Of a stretch of 64,000 nt of DNA, positions 24,798 through 33,425 are shown piece after piece; position 1 is the first letter of the stretch, and each line of letters begins with the position of its first letter. Where the stretch lies: the NCBI RefSeq assembly GCF_902498845.1, contig NZ_CABVLM010000001.1, positions 248,001-312,000 of the forward strand. Reading direction: 5' to 3'. The notes beneath the pieces were generated by a model, which saw only the letters and a program-made list of their open reading frames with translations, was not told where the DNA came from and did not search any database. The position numbers and the translations under genes were made by a program. Origin of the DNA: Pseudoalteromonas rhizosphaerae. GTDB taxonomy: Bacteria > Pseudomonadota > Gammaproteobacteria > Enterobacterales > Alteromonadaceae.

Positions 24798-26089
24798 GAG
24801 GGCGTTCAAGATTCTGTGTCAGCTTAAAATTTAAATATCGAGCACGTTATCTAAACGCCCTTTAAAATAAATTGCCAACTGAGATAAACAAAGGCTCCAA
24901 TTGTGTATGGGCATTGTCCATTTCTCGGTAGCATTTAATATGCAGCATAAAGCAACTTCAACAAGCTATTTTCATTTGGAAAAGCGCCTTTTGTTTTCGT
25001 TAATTTCCTAAACTGACGATGGACTGCTTCCACCGCATTCGTTGTGTATATGACCCTACGTATAGGCTCAGGGTACTTGAAATAGGCTGATAAATTATGC
25101 CATTTATTACGCCATGAGTTGATCACTAGCGGATAAGCGTCCCCCCATTTAGCCTCCAGCTCATCAAGTGCTATCTCTGCTGCTTCTTTTGTTGATGCGC
25201 GATAAACGGGCTTTAAGTCGGCCATAAATGCTTTTTGATTCTTTGACGCGACATACTTCATTGAATTTCGTATTTGATGAACAATACATAATTGAACTTC
25301 TGTCTCGGGAAATATAGCTGCAATGGCTTCTGGAAAGCCTGTTAGCCCATCAACGTATGCAATTAGTATGTCTTTAACGCCTCGATTATTTAAGTCGGTA
25401 AGTACCGACAACCAGTAATTAGCGCCTTCATTTTCGGATAAATGCAAGCCAAGTATTTCTTTTTTGCCATGAATATCTAGCCCTAATAACGTATAAACGG
25501 CTTTACTAATATAACGGCCATCTTCTTTGACTTTGTAATGAATAGCATCAAGCCACACAATCGGGTAGTGACTATCGAGAGGGCGCTGTTGCCATGCTTT
25601 AAGCTCTGGAATAAGTTTATCGGTCACAGCACTGATGGTGCCAGTGGCGACGTTCATGCCGTACATATCTTCAATGTGCTTATTAATATCACGATAGCTC
25701 ATCCCCATACTGAACATGGAGAGTATTTTTGAGTCTATTTCGTCACTCAATGTCGTTTGGTTCTTCTTGATGAGCTGGGGCTCAAAGCTACCACTGCGGT
25801 CTCTAGGCGTCTCTAGCTCAAAATTGCCAGCAGGTGACTTAATCGTCTTCGTGCTAAAGCCATTTTTACGGTTAGGCGCCTGCTCATTAGCGAGGTGATG
25901 TTCAAGCTCAGCCTGGAGCGCTGACTCGGTTAATTGTTTGATAAGTGATGTAAGTACACCATCTTTACCGTTTAGCTTTTTACCTGATTGAAGCGCTTTA
26001 ACGGCATCTTCGAAGTTGAATTGATTTGTCATGTGTCATTCCTGTTTTTTATCAGTTTAATCAAATGACACAGATTTTTGAACACTCCC
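24798..26089 (-). mobile_element. IS256-family insertion sequence
   Basis: About 1.29 kb. Ends are imperfect inverted repeats: GGGCGTTCAAGATTCTGTGT at the left (24800 on) and, read inward from the right end at 26089, GGGAGTGTTCAAAAATCTGT, 19 of 24 bases matching over the full arms. A single transposase gene fills the element on the minus strand. No clear 8-9 bp target duplication was seen, which suggests rearrangement or an old insertion. Confidence 0.85.
24831..26032 (-). pseudogene. IS256 mutator-type transposase, frameshifted near the C-terminus
   Basis: DDE transposase. The reading frame from 26032 covers 365 residues, with VWLDAIHYKV (catalytic Asp), YVDGLTGFPEAI (second Asp) and TTNAVEAVHRQFRK (Glu region). 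It stops early at 24935 after LLKLLYAAY. In another frame the downstream sequence continues the usual IS256 ending (ILNATEKWT, then [14 protein letters not shown]) to a stop at 24831. Comparison with the family LLYAGILN motif points to loss of one base in a GGC codon. The element may be inactive or rely on frameshifting. Confidence 0.85.
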
Positions 26090-26110
26090 TTTATTTTATG
26101 GAGAGTATTA

Positions 26111-26377
26111 ATGATGTTGAAACAAACTAGTATTAGTTTTAAATTGTTACTTTTTTGTACGCAACTTTTTTCACTTCTGATTTATATGCAACAGCACCTA
26201 CTTGTCATGCTTATAAAGAGTCTGGCTATTGTAAGTATATGGGTAAGGTGAAATTATATATGTTAACTCTTCAATTATAATACTAACTATACTTTGATAC
26301 CCCTGTTGATGTGAGTCAACCACAAAAATATGGTTTTAATATTAGTAATAATTTTGCTGCGGCAATAGAGATAAATA
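26111..26377 (+). pseudogene. frameshifted remnant of a small secreted protein gene
   Basis: Starts with a signal-peptide-like frame (MMLKQTSISFKLLLFCTQLF), then the coding signal shifts frame to SDLYATAPTCHAYKESGYCK and again to YFDTPVDVSQPQKYGFNISN before the transposase element begins at 26378. The pieces together look like one exported, cysteine-containing protein of the kind found beside Rhs and other polymorphic toxins. At least two frameshifts and loss of the 3' end make it non-functional. Confidence 0.55.
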
Positions 26378-27300
26378 GGGTCAGGTCTTTCTTCTTGCCT
26401 TTTTGTTGGTTGCGGCTAATCTTTAGATATTAATTTATACGAATTGATGGGGAAAAAATGGCTAGGCCTCTAAGATTAGAGTTTGCGGGTGCGTTATATC
26501 ACATAACTTCGCGGGGTAATGAAAGAAAGCCTATCTATTTAAATGAATCAGATTTTGAGGGATTTTTAAAAGTCCTAGGAGACGTTTGTGAGCGCTATAA
26601 TTGGGTGATCCATTCTTTTTGCTTAATGACCAATCATTACCATTTATTAGTCGAAACGCCGGATGCGAATTTAAGCAAAGGGATGCGACAATTAAATGGT
26701 GTGTATACGCAGTGGTTTAATAGAAAACATCGACGTGTGGGGCATTTATTCCAAGGGCGTTATAAGGCAATTTTGGTTGATAAGGATGCATATTTATTAG
26801 AGCTAAATAGGTATATTGTTTTAAACCCAATTAGAGCGAAAATGGCCGATAGTCTATCGGATTGGCCTTGGAGTAGCTGGAATTATGTAATGGGTCAAGA
26901 GCCTATTCCTCAATGGTTTGCGATAGATAAAATGTTACTGCAATTTGCAAAGTATAAAACAATAGCCAGACGTAAGTTTGCGCAGTTTGTAGAGCAAGGA
27001 AAAGGGCTGGATCCTTGGGGTAATATTTCAAATCAGGTATTTTTAGGTAGTGCTGAGTTTGTAAAGGAGCATTTAGAGTTACTTAAAGAGCAGCAAGGCG
27101 ATTTATCGGAAGTACCCCAAAAGCAAAGGCGCATGGCAGCGTTAGCATTAACAGAATATGCTCAACAATTTAGTAGTCGTAATGATGCCATAAGAGCTGC
27201 TTATGCATCCGGTGGGTATACGTTGAAAGAGGTTGGCGATTACTTTCATCTTCATTATTCTAGGGTAAGTAAAATAGTGTCAAAAAGAAAGACCTGACCC
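26378..27300 (+). mobile_element. RAYT (REP-associated tyrosine transposase) element with 20-bp inverted ends
   Basis: The left end at 26378 and the right end at 27300 (read on the other strand) both begin GGGTCAGGTCTTTCTT and agree at 19 of 20 bases. The single gene inside is a Y1 transposase of the REP-associated type. The right end contains the transposase stop codon. Related arms recur at 21997-22056 and 28507-28528, so the family has been active here. Confidence 0.8.
26458..27297 (+). CDS. REP-associated tyrosine transposase
   Basis: 279 residues of the Y1/HUH superfamily. The metal-binding HUH motif is MTNHYHLLVE with His60 and His62, and the nucleophile candidate is Tyr119 in LLELNRYIVLNPIRAK. 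The N-terminal PRLEFAGALYHITSRGN-type start (here RPLRLEFAGALYHITSRG) is typical of RAYTs. A C-terminal helix-turn-helix (TLKEVGDYFHLHYSRVSKI) probably binds DNA. The last codons, KRKT and stop, are encoded by the right inverted repeat. Intact, so potentially active. Confidence 0.92.
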   Translation: MARPLRLEFAGALYHITSRGNERKPIYLNESDFEGFLKVLGDVCERYNWVIHSFCLMTNHYHLLVETPDANLSKGMRQLNGVYTQWFNRKHRRVGHLFQGRYKAILVDKDAYLLELNRYIVLNPIRAKMADSLSDWPWSSWNYVMGQEPIPQWFAIDKMLLQFAKYKTIARRKFAQFVEQGKGLDPWGNISNQVFLGSAEFVKEHLELLKEQQGDLSEVPQKQRRMAALALTEYAQQFSSRNDAIRAAYASGGYTLKEVGDYFHLHYSRVSKIVSKRKT

Positions 27301-27320
27301 TTATACCTCGCGGTAAGGCT

Positions 27321-28022
27321 ATGCAATGGGGTAAGGAAGCATTTGTTGGAACACATGCAATGGTCGGTGGTGTTTTGTCGGAGTTACAAGGTGGAAAGTT
27401 TGGCCATGGTTTTATCACAGCAGGAGTTATGAAAGGTGTTGGTATGGGAGTGGATGCCAATATCGATATGAATGACGTTAGCAAAACTGTTGTAATGGCT
27501 ATTGCTGGAGGTACTGTATCTAAGTTAACTGGAGGCAAGTTTGGTAATGGGGCTGTAACTAGTGCGATTCAATTTGTAGTTAATGAACTGGGAGATAAAC
27601 TATCTAAATTATCGGATTCACAAAAGGCTAAATTACAAAGTGAAATTGCTGAAGAAGCCCATAATCGAGGAAGAGAACTTTCGGATTTATGGGACAATGA
27701 TGACTACGTAAAAATAAAAGAACTTTATCCACATCTTTCAAAGTTAAAAGGTACTATGCTTAGAAGTTCGGTACATGACCACATTAGTGACTTTAGAATG
27801 ATTGAGACACTTGCAACTACAGGCAAAATATTTAGTAATACAAATAATCTGTTGGAAACAGCGTTAGGAACTTCAGCTAAAGTTGTTACAAATCCTTCTG
27901 GGTGGATTGGACACTTGGCCGGTGATTTATTAGGCTTGTCTGCGCCAACCTATATACCGATAAAACATCAGTTCAAATATCACAGAATTATAGGAGTAGA
28001 GGTTGATTATGTCCCTCGGTAA
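27321..28022 (+). CDS. orphan Rhs-type C-terminal module (pretoxin plus possible toxin domain)
   Basis: 233 residues. The first 90 show the glycine-rich pattern found before the C-terminal toxin of Rhs proteins: HAMVGGVLSELQGGKFGHGF, then GGTVSKLTGGKFGNGAVTSA. The remaining 140 residues (from about LSKLSDSQKAK) would be the variable toxin tip, with no domain I recognise. The large Rhs repeat region is absent and the RAYT element ends 20 bases upstream, in a frame that stays open, so this is probably a displaced 3' fragment rather than a complete gene. A partner ORF overlaps its end. Secretion and activity are unproven. Confidence 0.7.
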   Translation: MQWGKEAFVGTHAMVGGVLSELQGGKFGHGFITAGVMKGVGMGVDANIDMNDVSKTVVMAIAGGTVSKLTGGKFGNGAVTSAIQFVVNELGDKLSKLSDSQKAKLQSEIAEEAHNRGRELSDLWDNDDYVKIKELYPHLSKLKGTMLRSSVHDHISDFRMIETLATTGKIFSNTNNLLETALGTSAKVVTNPSGWIGHLAGDLLGLSAPTYIPIKHQFKYHRIIGVEVDYVPR

Positions 28023-28503
28023 TAAACGATTAATAAAATATATTATCTCAATACTTTTACTGTGTCCAAATAATGTCTGGTCTTGCTCCAAGTATGTAGA
28101 GATGATTCAAACGGCTGACTTGAGTGAGGCAGGTGAACGTGCTCGCCGAGAGTTAGGACATGAACTTATGAGAGAGTATGATTTCCCAAGTAAGGTATTG
28201 AAGAGACTAATGAATAATGAAATGGAATTTGAAAAGAGTAATATCCTTCAAAAATATGGGGATGTTTTGCTTGATATGGCTGTATATCGTTCAAACTATG
28301 TAGGTGTCAGGTATTTGCTAAGTAACGGTATACCTTTATTTTCAAAACGGCAATTTATAGAAAGCCCAATATTTGTTGCTGCAAGTGCTAAGGACAAAAA
28401 AATGTTAGAGCTACTCAAAGAAATGACAAGCTCTGAATATACTCAATTATTGAGAATGGCAAATAAATATATTGATTGTGTTAATTCTATGGGAAGGAAA
28501 TAA
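28009..28503 (+). CDS. exported protein, candidate immunity for the orphan Rhs toxin tip
   Basis: 164 residues from the ATG at 28009, which overlaps the end of the Rhs fragment by 14 bases. A signal-peptide-like start (KRLIKYIISILLLCPNNVWSC) is followed by helical sequence with ankyrin-like flavour (YVGVRYLLSNGIPLFSKRQF, then FVAASAKDKKMLELLKEM). Overlap with the toxin end, small size and export suggest immunity against a toxin acting in the periplasm or at the membrane. No family is certain. Confidence 0.6.
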   Translation: MSLGNKRLIKYIISILLLCPNNVWSCSKYVEMIQTADLSEAGERARRELGHELMREYDFPSKVLKRLMNNEMEFEKSNILQKYGDVLLDMAVYRSNYVGVRYLLSNGIPLFSKRQFIESPIFVAASAKDKKMLELLKEMTSSEYTQLLRMANKYIDCVNSMGRK

Positions 28504-28506
28504 ATA

Positions 28507-28528
28507 GGCGTAGGTCTTTCTTTTTGCC
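28507..28528. repeat. solo RAYT-type end
   Basis: GGCGTAGGTCTTTCTTTTTG resembles the 20-bp end of the RAYT element at 17 of 20 positions and is followed by CC, as at 26398. No matching opposite arm was found, so it is a half-unit or relic directly after the immunity candidate. Confidence 0.5.
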
Positions 28529-28570
28529 TTCTTATCATAATAGTTATTTTTAATAAGGATATTAAATTAA

Positions 28571-28849
28571 ATGTTATTAAGAGTGTTTATATTTATTAAT
28601 GTTTTATTTTCTGCTGATGCAATTGCAGCTATTGGCAAGGGCCATGTTAGTGGGGAAATTACGAATATTACCAGTATTAGCTCAGGGTTACTTGTGCGTA
28701 TAAATGCCAATGAAGTGCCTGAGCATTGCACTAGTGGCCGAGGGTGGATGTTAATTAAGCAAGAAAATACAGTAATGACCTCATTGACGCTAACTGCTTG
28801 GACATTAAAACGCGGTGTTGTCTATACCTCGTCTACTGTCGTGGAATAG
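28571..28849 (+). CDS. small exported protein, unknown
   Basis: 92 residues with a signal peptide (LLRVFIFINVLFSADAIAA) and a short mature part: HVSGEITNITSISSGLLVRI, two cysteines expected (one visible in EHCTSG), then RGWMLIKQENT. This pattern, a GxI/VTN..GLLVR start and a GWMLI motif, recurs in small secreted proteins I associate with Rhs or contact-dependent toxin loci in marine bacteria. The C-terminus looks shortened compared with that pattern. Confidence 0.5.
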   Translation: MLLRVFIFINVLFSADAIAAIGKGHVSGEITNITSISSGLLVRINANEVPEHCTSGRGWMLIKQENTVMTSLTLTAWTLKRGVVYTSSTVVE

Positions 28850-28864
28850 AGAAAATAATAGGGG

Positions 28865-28947
28865 TCAGATCACTTGCTTCATAATACTTTGTCATGATTG
28901 TTCAGGTATTGGTATATGAGTAGTGTTGTGAAGCAACGAACCGACCC
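28865..28947. repeat. REP/MITE-like 85-base repeat, copy 2
   Basis: Same orientation as copy 1 (22966-23050) with a handful of differences, and preceded by GGGG. With copy 1 it brackets about 5.8 kb that contain both toxin-immunity pairs, IS256 and the RAYT element. Confidence 0.75.
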
Positions 28948-29136
28948 ATTTGCACTGTAGACCCCTATGCACTGTATATCAGGCATGAGGAATTCCTTAA
29001 AAAGGAGTATAAGATCATACTTTTAAGTCAAGGTAAAGTTCGTGACCTTGCCCTGATCTATAATAGAGCGTTTGCTAGAGTCGATTCGTTATGAATAGCA
29101 CAATTATTTGAATTAAAGTTCAAGAGTCTCTGATAA

Positions 29137-29274
29137 ATATGGGGTTATTCAGTTCAAATACGGACATTTATCCTGTGCGCTGTTGGCGAGGCTGCTAAAC
29201 TTACTCGGTTTGCTGTTTCAATGATTGAAAACAACCCTCCCCATGGAATGGGCCAGTTTATTGGGTATGATTAA
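29137..29274 (+). pseudogene. 3' remnant of an unidentified gene
   Basis: A 45-codon open frame without a start codon that ends in a coding-like sequence (GEAAKLTRFAVSMIENNP, then GMGQFIGYD and stop). TGA and TAA close it upstream. The stretch 28950-29136 before it shows nothing else I can support. It marks the right edge of the island. Confidence 0.3.
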
Positions 29275-29292
29275 AAAGGATAGGGGACACCC

Positions 29293-29556
29293 GTGATTGC
29301 ACTTTTATTTGATATTGTTGGTATGACAGGTACGTTTTTAGTGGTTGGCGCGTTTTTTATGCTACAACTGGGTAAAGCTAAACCTACTGGGCTTTTATAT
29401 AACATGATGAACTTATCTGGCGCTATTTTGTTGCTTATAAGTCTTTGTTATAACTTTAATTTAGCAAGTTTTGTGATTGAAATATTTTGGATCGCAGCTT
29501 CATTAATTGGTTTATATAAATACCTAAAAGCTAAGCAGATTTCAGCTGTAGCCTAA
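29293..29556 (+). CDS. CBU_0592-like small membrane protein
   Basis: 87 residues with three membrane helices (about 4-23, 37-54, 58-77). The opening FDIVGMTGTFLVVGAFFMLQ and the NMMNLSGAILLLISL segment are typical of the CBU_0592 family. It starts with GTG at 29293 behind an AAGGATAGGGGA site. First ordinary chromosomal gene after the island. Function unknown. Confidence 0.75.
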   Translation: MIALLFDIVGMTGTFLVVGAFFMLQLGKAKPTGLLYNMMNLSGAILLLISLCYNFNLASFVIEIFWIAASLIGLYKYLKAKQISAVA

Positions 29557-29675
29557 ATTTATAAATTAATAGAGAAAAACTCTCACGCCGTGTCACATTT
29601 GTATTAATATTGTAAATACTACGTTATTTTATGATGTAGTAATTCTAATAAAAAATATAGGTGTAAAGCGGCGTA

Positions 29676-31652
29676 ATGATTTTAGAGCTAACAGCATGTC
29701 TTTTTTTATGTGTTAACACAGCCCCCTTACTGGCGAGCGACGCTGATGATTTATTTGCGCTTAGCTTTGAAGATTTGCTTGACGTTCATGTCGATATTGC
29801 CTCAAAAACCTTAGAAACTCTCGCTTCTGCCCCCTCAACTATCACTGTTTTTAATCGCAAAAAAATAGCCTTACTTGGGGTGAATAATGCGTTTGAATTG
29901 ATGAATTTTGTTCCAGGTATGCAATCTACTCGTGGTGATTGGGTAGGCGCTGTACCAAAAGATCACGCAAGGGGTGTGTACCTTGATAGTGGCAATATTT
30001 TAGTGATGATCAACGGTGAGCGTTTAAATGAGTCATCATTTGGCAAAGCGTCAGTTTATATTCCTTATATACCTATAGAAATTATTGATAAAGTTGAATT
30101 TATACGTGGCCCTGGCTCTGCTTTATATGGCAGTAATGCATTCTTAGGGGTGATGAATATAGTGACTAAAAGCCAAAATAATGAAATGTCGCTGGCTGTG
30201 GGAAATGTAGCTCAAACCGGCGCTGCATTCTCGGTTAGTCATCAAGTTAATCAGCAAACACATCTATTTGCTAATGGCGCGTATAACCAGAAAAGTGGTA
30301 AGCGTTATCCACAAGGGGTAAACGATCCACTGCAATCAGTTTACTTTGAAGCGGGTGTCAATATCAATAAACTGGCTTTGAGAGCGCGTTATAATCAGGT
30401 TGAACTGAATGAGTTTTTAAATCTTGGTGGTTATTCTGACAGTAATCAACATCGTAGTGAGAATACTTTTCTATCAGTAGGTTATGATTGGCTTGAAACT
30501 GATACACGTACTTTGACTACAAAAATAGCGTATGCACATCATCAAATACAAAGTGCTGGATTAATCGCACCTGCAGCAACTTTACCTAACGCTAGTTATG
30601 ATTTTTTTGTTGGTCCTGATTGGCATACAACGGATTTAACAGTCAGTGTAGAGGCCAGTCAGCAATTTAATAATGGTTGGTCAATCAATTCAGGCTTGCA
30701 ATATAGCCGCGCAGAGCAACATAAAGCGGACTTACGTGTTAATTATTTTGATATAAACAGCGGTGAAATTATTGTTGAAGATCCGTTTTATCAAGGGGGG
30801 ATTGTTACAATCAGTAATTATGCGCCATTTCAGAGTTTGCAATCGACTTTTGAAACCCGAAGTATTTATGGGCAAATCAAAGTGCCTTTTGCTGAGCAAT
30901 TGACCTTATTTTTAGGGGCACGTTATGATGATGTTAAAGCGATAGACAGTAAATTATCGCCGCGCATTTCCGCAATCTACTCACCAACTCGCGCGCATAC
31001 TTTTAAATTACAATACGGTGAATCGTTTCGCACTCCTGTGACGAATGAATTGTATTCAGATGATGATGTGACTAAGGGCAATCCAAACTTAAAGTCTGAA
31101 TATGTTAAAACCACAGAGCTTGTTTGGCGCTACGAGGGACAAGATTGGCATATTAATTCGGTGCTTTTTTATACTCAACTTGTTGATTTTATCAATCTAG
31201 TGCCAAATTCAGCTGCCAATAATCAGTTTACCTTTGAAAACCAATTAGATGACATTAATCGTGGTGTTGAATTAGATAGCATGATCCACATTACTAGTGA
31301 TTTATCAGTGGAAGCGACCTACACCGAGTATTTTGATACGCCAATTAAGCCAACGTTTAAGCGCTTTGCTAGTGTGATTGCTAATTATCATCATCAGCAA
31401 TGGGTGCTGAGCCTCAATAGTGTTTGGCGCGATGCCGTCAGTGGCCCGACAATGACAAGCGACTTTACTCAACCGGCTTACTTTTTGCTCGGCGGGGCTG
31501 TTAGTTGGCAATTTTCTGCACGCAGTGAAATTAGTTTTAAAGCCCATAATCTCTTAGATAAGCACTACCGTGTGTACGATCCAAGAGTTACAGATGGCAC
31601 TGTTGCTGGTGTCGGCAGTGAATACTCGTTACACTATCAAATCAAATTTTAA
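29676..31652 (+). CDS. TonB-dependent receptor, small type
   Basis: 658 residues. A signal peptide (ending PLLASD) precedes a plug domain (ASKTLETLASAPSTITVF, EFIRGPGSALYGSNAFLGV) and a barrel ending SEYSLHYQIKF. The opening LSFEDLLDVHVDIASKT is typical of receptors annotated as vitamin B12 or colicin-like. It is followed 36 bases later by the dctB-like gene, so it may belong to the same transcription unit and bring an organic acid complex or metal chelate across the outer membrane. Substrate unproven. Confidence 0.9.
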   Translation: MILELTACLFLCVNTAPLLASDADDLFALSFEDLLDVHVDIASKTLETLASAPSTITVFNRKKIALLGVNNAFELMNFVPGMQSTRGDWVGAVPKDHARGVYLDSGNILVMINGERLNESSFGKASVYIPYIPIEIIDKVEFIRGPGSALYGSNAFLGVMNIVTKSQNNEMSLAVGNVAQTGAAFSVSHQVNQQTHLFANGAYNQKSGKRYPQGVNDPLQSVYFEAGVNINKLALRARYNQVELNEFLNLGGYSDSNQHRSENTFLSVGYDWLETDTRTLTTKIAYAHHQIQSAGLIAPAATLPNASYDFFVGPDWHTTDLTVSVEASQQFNNGWSINSGLQYSRAEQHKADLRVNYFDINSGEIIVEDPFYQGGIVTISNYAPFQSLQSTFETRSIYGQIKVPFAEQLTLFLGARYDDVKAIDSKLSPRISAIYSPTRAHTFKLQYGESFRTPVTNELYSDDDVTKGNPNLKSEYVKTTELVWRYEGQDWHINSVLFYTQLVDFINLVPNSAANNQFTFENQLDDINRGVELDSMIHITSDLSVEATYTEYFDTPIKPTFKRFASVIANYHHQQWVLSLNSVWRDAVSGPTMTSDFTQPAYFLLGGAVSWQFSARSEISFKAHNLLDKHYRVYDPRVTDGTVAGVGSEYSLHYQIKF

Positions 31653-31688
31653 GTTTTAGGGACGCTCAGGTGTGCCCTTTGGTTGATC

Positions 31689-33425
31689 ATGCTGCGTTTT
31701 CCCCGAAAAATATTAATCGCTGTTGCCATTTTAATTAGTGTATTGTTGCTTAGTTTTTTATTTGGCCGACACTATGATTTAAGTCAAGCAAAGCAGCAAG
31801 CTGAACTCCAAGTGGGTCAATTGCGTAATTATCTTGATACCGAACTCTCTCGTTTTGCAACTATTCCTCATTTAGTTACTGATAACCAGTTACTCACTGC
31901 ATTTCTCAGTGATACTGATCAGCCCGTGCAGCCTATTAATAATTACTTGGCTGATATCCAACAAGCCAGTGGTGCATCAGACGTCTATGTACTTAATCGT
32001 GAAGGGGATGTTATTGCATCGAGCAATTGGCAACTTGATTACAGTTATATCGGTAATAACTTTGCATTTCGTCCGTATTTTTCTCAGGCATTGGCGGGTA
32101 ACAAAATTGCCTATTTTGCTCTTGGTTTACGATCTAAAGAACGGGGTATTTATTTTTCTGAACCGATTTATCGCGATGGCCAAGTAATAGGTGTGGTCAC
32201 CTTAAAAGTGAATGTATCTAAGTTTGAAACTGATCGACAATTACTGAATGCGTCCCACGCTAGCCATTTTTATTTAAGCTTAGACGATAATATTATTGCT
32301 ATGTCCGATAGCCCCTCATGGCGACTCAATTCGTTGCATAGCCTCACAGCAGCAGACTATCAACACTTTACGACAAGCCGACGCTACCTAGAGTATGTAC
32401 CAAAAGTTATCACTGCTGAGCACATTATTAGCCAAGGGATGCCCCTGTTATACGTTAATGATGCGAATAAACGCAGTAAATATGTGCCTGCAAGTGCGCC
32501 GATTGAGCGACTTAATGCAAAAATAACTGTGCTTGTTGATATATCGTCGGTGAATATTAATCAACTAGGGCGATTGTTTTGGTTGAGTGTGATTTATGCT
32601 GGGGGGTTAATGCTTTTTTACAGTTTAATGGCACGTTTTGCCGGCTATAAAAAATTACTTTTTTCTCGTCATAGCCTTGAGCAAGAAGTTATAGAGCGCA
32701 CCCATGCACTCGAAAAAGCACAAACAGCGCTGGTGCAAACAGCCAAATTGGCCACCATAGGTCAACTTAGTGCAGGTATCAATCATGAGATTAACCAACC
32801 CTTGAGTGCTATGAGTACGTATTTGGTTAGTGCTAAGCGCTTGATTGCCAAAGGTGATATTGCAAAGGCCGCTGAAAATATTGTTATTGTGCAATCGCTG
32901 ATCGAACGAGTACATAAAATTGTTGGACAATTAAAGCACTTTAGCAAACCGGCACAAACACAGTTAAGAGAGCAAAGCTTAAGCCAGTTACTTAAAAATG
33001 CCATGGTGATCGCCTCCGCGCAATTAAAGCAGGATGATGTCAACGTTAACGCCGCTGATATTGCTGACACTGTAAAAGTATGGGTTGATGGCATTAAATT
33101 TGAGCAAGTATTAGTGAATGTGATCACCAATGCCAGCCAAGCAATGGCTGACAGTACTGTGCGAGAGCTGAGTTTTGAGATAGAGCAGTTTGACGACCGC
33201 GTTAAGCTGTCTATTTTGGATACTGGGCCTGGTATCGAGTTACATGCGCTTGGGACTATTTTTGAGCCTTTTTATAGCACTAAATCGACTAATGGCCTTG
33301 GCTTAGGGCTATCTATTTCTAAGCAAATTATTAATTCATTTAATGGCTGTTTAAGTGCGCATAATCGCCCTGGCGGTGGTGCTCAATTCATTATTACCTT
33401 AGCAAGTACTAAAGGAGCGTTATGA
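31689..33425 (+). CDS. dctB: C4-dicarboxylate sensor kinase DctB-like
   Basis: 578 residues from the ATG at 31689; an in-frame TTG two codons earlier is an alternative. A first membrane helix (about 7-25) and a second (about 297-317) enclose a periplasmic double-PDC sensor domain of 270 residues with the PYFSQAL and GIYFSEPIY motifs that bind succinate-type ligands in DctB. A coiled linker leads to HisKA with phosphoacceptor His366 (GINHEINQPLSAM) and an HATPase domain (DTGPGI, GLGLGLSIS). The partner dctD overlaps by 4 bases. Ligand identity is inferred from family and neighbours. Confidence 0.9.
   Translation: MLRFPRKILIAVAILISVLLLSFLFGRHYDLSQAKQQAELQVGQLRNYLDTELSRFATIPHLVTDNQLLTAFLSDTDQPVQPINNYLADIQQASGASDVYVLNREGDVIASSNWQLDYSYIGNNFAFRPYFSQALAGNKIAYFALGLRSKERGIYFSEPIYRDGQVIGVVTLKVNVSKFETDRQLLNASHASHFYLSLDDNIIAMSDSPSWRLNSLHSLTAADYQHFTTSRRYLEYVPKVITAEHIISQGMPLLYVNDANKRSKYVPASAPIERLNAKITVLVDISSVNINQLGRLFWLSVIYAGGLMLFYSLMARFAGYKKLLFSRHSLEQEVIERTHALEKAQTALVQTAKLATIGQLSAGINHEINQPLSAMSTYLVSAKRLIAKGDIAKAAENIVIVQSLIERVHKIVGQLKHFSKPAQTQLREQSLSQLLKNAMVIASAQLKQDDVNVNAADIADTVKVWVDGIKFEQVLVNVITNASQAMADSTVRELSFEIEQFDDRVKLSILDTGPGIELHALGTIFEPFYSTKSTNGLGLGLSISKQIINSFNGCLSAHNRPGGGAQFIITLASTKGAL

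Noticed and set aside
24800-24840. IS256 left end as a possible intact target duplication
   Set aside because: Comparison of the 8-9 bases on both sides of the element showed no duplicate.
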